Part shown: in pieces, positions 56,226-64,000 of the stretch
How the letters are laid out: every line of letters begins with the position of its first letter
How positions within the stretch are numbered: the stretch's first letter is position 1
Source of the DNA: Syncephalastrum monosporum B8922
Taxonomy: Eukaryota > Mucoromycota > Mucoromycetes > Mucorales > Syncephalastraceae
DNA: 64,000 nucleotides
Reading direction: 5' to 3'
Assembly (NCBI GenBank): GCA_000697355.1
Contig: JNEN01000841.1
Coordinates: 186,001-250,000, forward strand
Translations under genes and position numbers: made by a program
The notes under the pieces: model-generated
Seen by the model: only the letters and a program-made list of their open reading frames with translations
Told to the model about the DNA's origin: nothing
The model's database searches: none

Positions 56226-57010
56226 ATGTTGCGCTCTCTGACTGCTAACCAGCACCTCAAGACGGCTGCTATCCGCAACGTCCGCTCCCTCAGCTCCACC
56301 GCCGCCTGGCTCGTAAGCAATACATGATATCGAAGGAACGTGACCTGCCAACTCACCTTGCGCCCCTATTCTGAAAACAAACAGCAAAAGTTCCGTGCTG
56401 AGCGCGACACCTTTGGTGAGCTGCAAGTCCCTGCCGACCGTTACTATGGTGCGCAGACAGCCAGGTAAGGCAAACCAAGCCAATGTGCTTGACGGTGCAA
56501 CGATGGAGGCTGACATTCGTGCCGTCAATAGATCCCTGCAGAACTTTGACATTGGCGGCTCTCGCGAGCGCATGCCCGAGCCCTTGATTCAGGCGTTCGG
56601 TGTCCTGAAGAAGGCTGCTGCCCAGGTCAACATGACGTACGGCTTGGACCCCAAGGTGGGCGAGGCCATCCAGAAGGCCGCGGATGAGGTAGGAATCGGA
56701 TCGGGACGGAACATGTGAAAGATTACATAAGGCATATCGAAATTGACAGCTCGTCTGCTCTTTCGCGTTCTTTAGGTCATCGATGGTACGCTGCTCGACC
56801 ACTTCCCTCTCGTTGTCTGGCAGACTGGCTCCGGCACGCAGTCCAAGTAAGTTCTGCGACGCGGTAAAGGATCATGCAATCTGATAGAGGCAAAAAAAAC
56901 TCAATAGCATGAACACCAACGAGGTGATCTCGAACCGTGCCATCGAGCTCCTCGGCGGTGAGTTGGGTAGCAAGAACCCTGTCCACCCCAACGACCACGT
57001 CAACATGAGC

Positions 57011-57043
<33 letters not shown>

Positions 57044-57991
57044 CACGTTGCTGCTGTCGTTGAGATCACCAAGCGCCTGATCCCTGCCCTGACCACCCTC
57101 CGCGACGCCATGCAGGCCAAGTCGGATGAGTTCAAGGATATTATCAAGATTGGCCGCACCCACTTGCAGGACGCCACCCCCCTGACCCTCGGCCAGGAGT
57201 TCTCTGGCTACGTCCAGCAGCTCACGTACGGCATTGAGCGCGTCAACTCGACCTTGCCCCACCTCTACAACCTCGCCCAGGGCGGTACCGCTGTTGGCAC
57301 CGGTATCAACACCCGCAAGGGCTTCGATGTCAAGGTTGCCCAGGCCATTGCTGAGATCACCGGTCTGCCCTTCAAGACGGCCCCGAACAAGTTTGAGGCC
57401 CTCGCTGCCCACGACGCCATTGTCGAGGCCCATGGTGCGCTCAACACGGTCGCCGTCTCGCTGATGAAGATCGCCAACGATATCCGTTTCCTCGGCTCCG
57501 GCCCCCGTTGCGGTCTCGGTGAGCTCTCTCTCCCCGAGAACGAGCCCGGTTCGTCCATCATGCCTGGCAAGGTCAACCCCACCCAGTGCGAGGCCATGAC
57601 GATGGTCTGCGCTCAGGTCATCGGTAACCAGACCGCCGTCTCCGTCGCTGGCAGCAACGGTCACTTTGAGCTGAACGTCTTCAAGCCCGTCTTGATCAAG
57701 AATCTGCTCCAGTCTGTTCGTCTCCTGGCGGACGCGTCCAACTCGTTCACCAAGAACTGCGTCGTTGGGATCAAGGCCAACCGCGAGAAGATCAACACCA
57801 TCATGAACGAGTCCCTCATGTTGGTCACTGCCCTGAACCCCCACATTGGCTACGACAACGCTGCTGCTGCTGCCAAGAAGGCCCACAAGGAGGGCACCAC
57901 GCTCAAGGAGGCTGCTCTTTCCCTCAACCTGCTCACCTCTGAGGAGTTCGATCAGTGGGTCCGCCCCGAGGACATGATCGGCCCTAAATAA
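56226..57991 (+). CDS. FUM1: fumarate hydratase, class II (mitochondrial fumarase)
   Basis: Converts fumarate to L-malate in the TCA cycle; a homotetramer. Five exons (56226-56312, 56385-56464, 56532-56688, 56776-56846, 56908-57991) give 492 residues. The first 30 residues are basic and Ser-rich ([20 protein letters not shown]), a likely mitochondrial targeting peptide. Class II motifs are complete: [75 protein letters not shown] and the signature [13 protein letters not shown] with the catalytic Ser. Codon use is strongly C-ending, typical of a highly expressed gene, and this is why long antisense frames appear across it. A dual cytosolic form from an alternative start is possible, as in yeast. 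Confidence 0.97.
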
Positions 57992-59238
57992 AGAACTAGA
58001 TCCTTTCACTTCCGTTTAATTATACAAGTTTTGTCCCAGAAAAATAAGACCATTTTTACATTTCATACCAGATTTGAACGTTAGAGGTGTGGATCTCAAC
58101 GAACTTTGGTTTCTATGATATGTGCTCGTGCGTCGTTATACTGTTGGCTCAGTTGCTTCAATGTACTGTTACATTATTTACGGATACCGGATAATCCATT
58201 ATCAATATCTAGTTAACAAGGCCAGTACGTATGCGCGCAACGTGCTATTCCTAGTTATTTTTTTTTTTTACCCTGCGATCCTTTCTGTCTTGCTATGTTC
58301 CATTTCTTGTCGCTGCCCTTGCTCTTTTCCTTCTTCTCATCTTCTTCATTTCACCACCAAAGGATTTTCAGTTCAGTATCTGGCGCCATACAAGGTCAAG
58401 TACAACTTAAACTGGGGTCATAACCACCAGTCGTGTACAAAAACGGATTCTCATTGACTCGATACCGCCACGGTCGTCGCTTGTTGTATCCAATGCATTT
58501 TTAAGTTTTCAGCAAGCGGTAAAGCCAACAGACCCTCGTGGTCACTGTTGTCGTAAGATGAGTGTTTCCAGAAACGTCCCTCCGTGTGTAATTTTTCTAT
58601 CTTCGAGTCCTGTCTCTACGGTAAGCTCAACCTTCACGGCAGCAAGATAATACAGTGAAAAAGGATATATCGGATAAATACTATTTACAGAACAGCAAAG
58701 GGAGGAAGAGAATTCTCGTTACAAGGACATGTTTATTATATTTGTATCTTCGTGAAATGGGGCATGAAAATGATATTCCGGAGCACAAGGAAAACCACAG
58801 ACGTGTGAGGACAAAGGCCAGTAATGAATGAACAGACCCACGCATGAAACTTTTCACAACCTCCACACGGTGGATAGTGTCATGTAATTCAGAGCATACC
58901 CAGCGCACGGGTCACATGTTTATTTTGATGCATTGCTTAATTGAAACGGGAGACACTTAAACAAGACACACACACATACACACACGCATTGCAATCCCTC
59001 TTTTCCTGCGCCTAAACACATAAGGGAAAAAAGGTTAAGGTACGACATAGCAGACAAGCTAAATAAGAATAATATTCAATTCATTCCTATGCGAACGGCT
59101 TTTTGGGGGTGTGTAGATGGGGATAATGTTGAACGGAAGGATGTGAGACAAGTTGCGAAGTTCTTTGTACAGTCAGGAAAGAAAAAGAAGTAGAAAAAGA
59201 GAGGAAGAAAAGAAAGGGTTGACTCTAGAAGTATGTAT
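57992..59238. other. convergent intergenic region, 1.2 kb
   Basis: Lies between the ends of FUM1 and YDJ1. It is AT-rich with a T tract near 58260 and a CA tract near 58970-58985. No gene is supported. Confidence 0.6.
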
Positions 59239-60559
59239 TTACTGCTGGGCGCACTGGACACCGGGGCCACCACCACGCATCTCCTCGTCCTCATCTTCAT
59301 CGTAGGCATTCGCGTGGGCCTTCTGGGACTGGTAAGCGTCGGCATCGGCCATGACAACCTCGTCGACGTGAGCGCCGTCGAGGTTGGGGAGGGGAGCGCG
59401 CGGGGGCAGGACACCCTCGAGCTTGGCGATGGTGTCGGCGTCGGTCCAGTTGGGGTTGGGGAACTCGACAGTGAATTTGACATAGAGATGGCCGTGGTCG
59501 TGGTGGCGGTAGGTGGGCATACCTTCGTTGGGGATGACCTTGACGAGGTCAGGCTTGATGGCCTCACCGGGGAGCACGGAGACGAGTAGGACGCGGTCGT
59601 CGAGGTGGGGTATGGCGAACTGGCCACCGGCAAGGGCGGTCAGAAGATCGATCTTGGCCTGGTAAATCAGGTCGTCGCCCTTGCGCTGGAAGCGCTCGTG
59701 GGGCTTCTCGTCGATCGCGATGATGATATCACCAGGAATGATGCCAGGAGCCTGGTCGCCTTCGCCGGCAAACGTGATCCGCTGGCCGTCCCGCATGCCC
59801 TTGTCGATGTGGACCTCGAGGATCTTGCGCTCGGAGATGATCTTCTTGCCCATGCAGTTCTTGCAGCGGTCCTTGTCGTTGATGACCTCGCCCTCGCCGC
59901 GGCAGTCCGAGCAGGGCTGCTGAATCTGCTGGACCATGGGGCCCATCTGGCGCATGATGACACGCACGCCCTGGCCACCGCAGGTACGGCAGGTGTGGAC
60001 GGCGCCCTCCTTGCCGCCACGGCCCTCGCACTTGGAGCAGGTGACGTGCTTTTGCAGCGCGAGCTTGGACGTCTTGCCGCTGTAGAGGTCCTCGAGCGAG
60101 ACCTTGAGCTGGTGCATCATGTCCTTGCCGCGACGGGGGCCGGAGGGACCGCGGCGGCCTCCACCTCCACCGCCGAACAGACCGCCGCCAAACAGCTGCG
60201 AGAACAGGTCCTCGGCATCCATGCCGCCACCCATACCGCCCTGTCCGTTCAGACCCTCCTCACCAAACTGATCGTACATCTGTCGCTTCTCAGGATCCGA
60301 CAGAATCTCATACGCATGAGAAATCTCCTTGAACTTGTCGCCAGCCTCAGGGTTCTTTATGTTTTTCAAGGACAGGGTCAGTCATAGCCACATACACAGT
60401 GTATATATTATATATATACAGCAAAAAAGGTATTTGTCATGACCGTACCTTGTCGGGATGGTACTTGAGGGCCAGCTTTCTGTAGGCCTTCTTCAAATCG
60501 CTGTCGGAGGCATCGGGTGAAATGCCCAGGACATCGTAGTACTTGGATTCACGGACCAT
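59239..60559 (-). CDS. YDJ1: type I Hsp40 co-chaperone Ydj1 (DnaJA)
   Basis: J-domain co-chaperone that delivers unfolded clients to cytosolic Hsp70 and stimulates its ATPase. Two exons (60449-60559 and 59239-60354) give 408 residues. The J domain (residues 1-65) has [16 protein letters not shown] with the HPD tripeptide. A Gly/Phe-rich linker ([12 protein letters not shown]) follows. The zinc region has four CxxCxGxG-type repeats: [24 protein letters not shown] and CKNCMGKK. The C-terminal client-binding domain contains [16 protein letters not shown] and [15 protein letters not shown]. It ends in CAQQ, a CaaX box for farnesylation and membrane association, as in yeast Ydj1. The intron (94 nt) interrupts just after HPDK and ends in ACATAAAG. 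I saw no clear heat-shock element upstream. Confidence 0.96.
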
Positions 60560-61217
60560 TGCGTAGGCGGGTGTGTGAGGTCAAAAAGGGGGGTTGGGTT
60601 GGGATGAAAAACACTTTCCAGGCTATCAAGGCCAAAAACTTTTTGACTTACCGGACCTTCAAAACGAGTCGGGGAGGTTCCAGTATTTTCTTTTTCGGTT
60701 TCGGGGGATCATGAAAAGGCACAAATCATTGGTAATCTACGCCACAGATCTCCATCCTCCTCGTCCTCTCGCACTCGTGTGTGTTTCAACTTCATTTGTT
60801 TTGGAGAGCTACCATCGATCCAATCAGTATCTGTGGTCATTCATACAGAAACTGGTCTATCATTGGACAGGTCGCCGTTTGTTTCCATCAGGAACAGATA
60901 CGAGAAAAGACAGTCATCTGATTGCTGAGTGTATCGAGTACATAGCATCGTCATGCAAATGGAATATGGGCCGGCGTCCAAGAAACCGCTGGACAATGCG
61001 CACTCGTCTTTCTCCAAGTAGCTGGCCACAGCCGCGCCTTTGGACCGCATGACCCGCGTGTCATTGTCTCGAACGTATTCAAATTGATCACTGATCGTAT
61101 GCGTGTTTTCACCACTCTTTTTCTCCATCCCTCCCCTTCCCTTCCCATCCCTTCCCTTCCTCCTCGTCTTCGTTGACATTTTCTTATCCGTTTTTCTTCG
61201 CTCATACACATATCATC
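60560..61217. promoter_or_regulatory. divergent promoter region, YDJ1 / acidic protein
   Basis: 658 bases between two divergent starts. It has a C/T-rich tract at about 61115-61165 just upstream of the acidic-protein gene, a common feature of fungal core promoters. No clear heat-shock element or TATA box is visible. Confidence 0.5.
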
Positions 61218-61905
61218 ATGCAGCCTATGCAGCCTATACAGACTGTCTCAGGCTGGGCCAGCTTTGAGACCGGACACTTGACGCCCGAATTTGACTTTAA
61301 CTTTGTCGTTTACCCCGAGCCTGGCCTGTAATACATTCGTGGCACTACAAAAAAGGACCTCTGCTCACTCGATCCGTGTTTATCTTTTTTGTAGTGGAAA
61401 GGGCGTCAACTGCAAAATAAGAATGTACGCACTCCTCCACTCGGAGGTCGGTTTGTACCCTGAACGAGGCGGTGTCTGCCGCGTCGTTGTGCGTGGTGAG
61501 CCCCAGACCGCGCAGCACTGGGAAGAAGGCTGGAGCCATGGCACGCTGCAGTATATCCGCGTGAGCTGGGTGCAGCTGGACATCGATGACAACGAGCAGT
61601 TCAAGGCGGATGCCCAGAAAGACTTGACGACCTTTTTCGGTCACCACGAGGGCAGGGAAGGCGATGACGAAGACGACCTCGAGGACACGGAAAACGAAGC
61701 CGATGATGAAGAATTTGAAGAAGAGTCTGACTACGGTGAGGAGGACAAGTATGCCAAGAGAAAGACCACTGGAGTGAAGGGCACCAAGGCTCAAGGTCAG
61801 CCCGGAGGAAGCGACTCGGGCGCTCTGGCGACGCGATCGGGCACCAAGCGTAGTTCGGATGAAGATGGCCCATCGAACGGCAAGAAGCAGAAGACAGTGA
61901 AATGA
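61218..61905 (+). CDS. unrecognised protein with acidic C-terminal half
   Basis: Two exons (61218-61327 and 61395-61905) encode 206 residues. The N-terminal 120 residues look folded: GWASFETGHLTPEFDFNF, CKIRMYALLHSEVGLYPERG, VCRVVVRGEPQTAQHWEEGW and SHGTLQYIRVSWVQLDID. After residue about 130 there is a long Asp/Glu tract (GREGDDEDDLEDTENEADDE), then a basic tail with KRSSDEDGPSNGKKQKTVK that looks like a nuclear import signal. A compact domain followed by an acidic tract and a nuclear signal is typical of histone chaperones and other nucleolar or chromatin proteins. I do not recognise the family. The splice CT/T joins two parts of the folded region with the frame intact. Confidence 0.7.
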
Positions 61906-62027
61906 ATGACCCCCTCTCCCGACCTAGGTAGCTTTATTTCTTTCTTTTGTCGAAACAAAGAAGCGAGAGTATGACCACTTCTGCTATGGCGGTGTCATTG
62001 TTATGGTTGCTGCTGTCATGGTCCTAG

Positions 62028-63212
62028 TCAGTGCGCAGAAAGCAGCGCGTTCTCGCGCAGGGACCTTTTCTTATTTCTCCATTCGCGCTCGGCTTCCTGG
62101 ACCTGGCCAACCACGGTTTCCTCGATACGATAGGACGAGCCAAAGCCCAACGCAAAAGAGCTCAGGAAAGGGTACTTCCATATCACGCGGTGGTCGACCC
62201 CGGCCGACTCCAGCAGCCGTTCGAGACGCACCAAGCGGGGCGTGTAGGCCTCCTCGTCGGCACACACGGCCCGTACATGGTCGACCAGGGGCTCCGGCAG
62301 CGGATCGTCGGGATGGAGGATGTATCGCAAGACAGGCTCAGCCCAGCGGTCATAGCGGTAGAGCGTGTGCTGTGTCTGCAGGGCTGACTCGAGGCGAGCG
62401 TACCTATCCGGGTAGAGCGGCTCGACATGGACGTCAGGATGGAAGCCCGAGACAAGCCAGGAAATGGACACACGGAGCCAGTGGACACGGAGCCGCGGGG
62501 CGGGAAGGACGGCAGCGCTGGAAATGTCATGGAGGAAAGCGTGCTCTCGATGACCCGCGGCCGTCTGCTCGAGCTCACGGCGCTGGTGACGCTCTTGGTC
62601 GGTGTGCAGGTAGGAGAAGCACACGATGAAGCCCTTGTTGGCAACATGATGGACTTCTTCTTGGAGCGAGGTGGACGTGGTGTTCCAGGGCGGCAGGACA
62701 TGGACCTGCTCGAGGGCCGGGTTGTAACGGGCGTGCAGTTGCATCATGCATGAATCGAGCGGCGTCGAGGGGTGGGGCCACGCAAAGGCGCGGCCGTGTT
62801 CCTCTTGGATCGATGCATCGACCCACGGCCGAAAGTAGAGCTGCACCTGGCGGTGGTACGCCGTGGGTGACCGCGACGCATCGGTCGCACGCACGGTGAG
62901 CGACACGGTTTCAGACGACGACGACGGCCTCAGCTCGACAACATGGTTGTCTGCATCGAAATCCTCGACTGACAGTTGGCCATAGTGCTCTGCGTGCTGA
63001 GGCGCCCGAGGCCTGTGAATTGGCTGCTTACCACGCTGGTGGAAGGAGCCGCTCTGGAGAATGACGGGATCATCGTCGTTCTTGGCCCGCAAGTAAATGT
63101 GCTCTTCTGCCAACTGCAGCCAGGCAGTGCAGACCATACGCATACGATACACCTCCAAATAAGTTAGGAATGAAAAGACGCGATCGACAAGTTCAGGCGT
63201 GTCCATCGTCAT
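62028..63212 (-). CDS. F-box protein
   Basis: Single-exon gene of 394 residues. It begins MTMDTPELVDRVFSFL, and residues 3-45 match an F-box (LVDRVFSFLTYLEVYRMRM, VCTAWLQLAEEHIYL), the Skp1-binding motif of SCF ubiquitin ligases. The rest has no WD40 or leucine-rich repeats that I can see. It holds a region with LRVHWLRVSISWLVSGFHP and a C-terminal part (LVRLERLLESAGVDHRVI) that may be the substrate-recognition part. A longer frame upstream adds a hydrophobic leader that is not likely to be translated. Targets are unknown. The base composition is GC-rich relative to the flanks. Confidence 0.75.
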   Translation of the reverse strand: MTMDTPELVDRVFSFLTYLEVYRMRMVCTAWLQLAEEHIYLRAKNDDDPVILQSGSFHQRGKQPIHRPRAPQHAEHYGQLSVEDFDADNHVVELRPSSSSETVSLTVRATDASRSPTAYHRQVQLYFRPWVDASIQEEHGRAFAWPHPSTPLDSCMMQLHARYNPALEQVHVLPPWNTTSTSLQEEVHHVANKGFIVCFSYLHTDQERHQRRELEQTAAGHREHAFLHDISSAAVLPAPRLRVHWLRVSISWLVSGFHPDVHVEPLYPDRYARLESALQTQHTLYRYDRWAEPVLRYILHPDDPLPEPLVDHVRAVCADEEAYTPRLVRLERLLESAGVDHRVIWKYPFLSSFALGFGSSYRIEETVVGQVQEAEREWRNKKRSLRENALLSAH

Positions 63213-63483
63213 GAGGCCATGCTGGTGGTAACAAAAGAGAAGAGGTGAGAAGACACAAAGCACTGCAGCTCAAGTACACGCCTGTCGTCATTTGCAGGCC
63301 TCTGTGTTGCCCTCTGGCAAGAATCACCGCTCTGCTGTTTTTTAAAACGTCCTGCGCGGGCCGTACACGAACATACACAACGGATATTTTATTCGAACTA
63401 TGGTGTGTTTCGACGGATTCTGCCGAGGCGACTGTACAGTACTGTACTGTACTATACACTAAAGAATACACCAAGACAGTCGA

Positions 63484-64000
63484 TTACAGCTTATGCGCTT
63501 GTAAAGCGTCTTGTAATTGAGCCTTGTGGTAAGGCACAATCGCCGCGTCGTAGTCCTTATAAGCTTGGACGACCTCAGGTGCCTTCTCCACATCTAGATC
63601 ATATCCAATGGAGGATGCGCTTCTGTTTAGCTATTGGGTCACTTGGTGCTATGCTCTAGACCTACCGAGCTCCAGAGGGAGCCCAACAGCCTGGATGGCA
63701 TCTCCGGGGAGAGCGAGAAGGGTTTGTCCTGCACGGTTTGTTGGTTACATTTGTTTGGAAACATAGATACGCTGCATACCATTCAGCGACTCATCCTGTA
63801 TGAGTTTGAGCACAGCCGCCACCACGGTCTGGAGCGTCACGCGAGGTAGCTTGTTGATGAGTGTACCCATAGGCGGAAGTAGATCCTCCGGGATTTCCTT
63901 GGTCATTGCGATAATGTCTGTATCACAGTAGTACGGGCATACTGCATTGACCCGCACATTACACACTTGTGGGAGGGTCTTAAAGCTGCGGGTATATCCA
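63484..64000 (-). CDS. short-chain dehydrogenase/reductase, 3' part (window edge)
   Basis: The C-terminal part of an SDR enzyme; the N-terminus lies beyond the right edge. Three visible exons are 63780 to the edge, 63666-63728 and 63484-63593. The visible sequence has GYTRSFKTLPQVCNVRVNAV, then CPYYCDTDII, which correspond to the strand after the catalytic Tyr-x-x-x-Lys helix and the substrate loop of classical SDRs. The Tyr and Lys themselves and the Gly-rich cofactor motif are outside the window. Similarity is closest in style to 15-hydroxyprostaglandin dehydrogenase-like proteins, but substrate cannot be assigned. Confidence 0.8.

Noticed and set aside
56777..58009. 410-codon antisense open frame across FUM1
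   Set aside because: It mirrors the strongly biased C-ending codons of fumarase and encodes no recognisable domain. The sense frame is unambiguous.
59605..60387. 260-codon antisense open frame across YDJ1
   Set aside because: Low-complexity Leu/Ala/Val product produced by the codon bias of the sense gene.
60560..60720. Possible heat-shock elements upstream of YDJ1
   Set aside because: Scattered GAA and TTC triplets are present but not in the required alternating five-base spacing.

Overview
This 64 kb window is nuclear DNA from a filamentous fungus. Almost every gene is split by short GT-AG introns, mostly about 50-70 nt. The proteins are fungal: Cas1-type O-acetyltransferase, Cue1-like ER protein, Rrp9, Sas10, Bud13, DUF1748, Vid30/Gid1, a fungal-specific transcription factor domain. 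A WRKY/GCM1-type zinc finger, a Hei10-type meiotic RING protein and a divergent architecture set suggest an early-diverging lineage, most likely Mucoromycota (Mucorales-like). That placement is inference. I modelled 27 protein-coding genes with about 82 introns by joining exons by hand; each model keeps an open frame and matching phases across its junctions. I found no rRNA, tRNA, CRISPR array or intact transposon.

Layout. 1-3413: no supported gene, one GT microsatellite. 3414-14135: AP-1 sigma adaptin (-), a winged-helix/PP2C phosphatase fusion (+), a Cue1-like ER ubiquitin factor (-), an AAG/Mpg-like putative DNA glycosylase (+), a secreted sphingomyelinase-like phosphodiesterase (-) and the U3 snoRNP protein Rrp9 (-). 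15664-23267: ammonium transporter (+) behind a cluster of GATA sites, the Gid1/Vid30 ubiquitin-ligase subunit (-) and a Cas1-like O-acetyltransferase (+). 23268-27554: a 4.3 kb gene-free stretch. 27555-41260: homeodomain factor (-), Bud13 (-), Sas10/Utp3 (+), a DUF1748 protein (+), a four-pass membrane protein (+), a WRKY-like zinc-finger protein (-) and a MIT-domain protein (+). 41440-47318: a membrane-anchored two-part amidohydrolase (-) and a Hei10-like RING E3 (+).

47463-52957 looks like a small catabolic neighbourhood. A polyol/sugar dehydrogenase (-) and an MFS sugar transporter (+) diverge from one 412 bp promoter carrying a TATA box in each direction, and beside them lies a fungal-specific transcription factor-like protein with no zinc cluster (-). 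54596-64000: proteasome lid subunit Rpn7 (+), mitochondrial fumarase (+), the farnesylated Hsp40 Ydj1 (-), an unrecognised acidic protein (+), an F-box protein (-) and the 3' part of a short-chain dehydrogenase cut by the window edge (-).

Most neighbours are unrelated housekeeping genes, as expected for a fungal chromosome arm. The least ordinary items are the winged-helix/PP2C fusion, the WRKY-like finger, the micro-exons with a GC-AG intron in the Hei10 gene, the repeated use of AAG 3' splice sites, and the transporter/dehydrogenase/regulator group.
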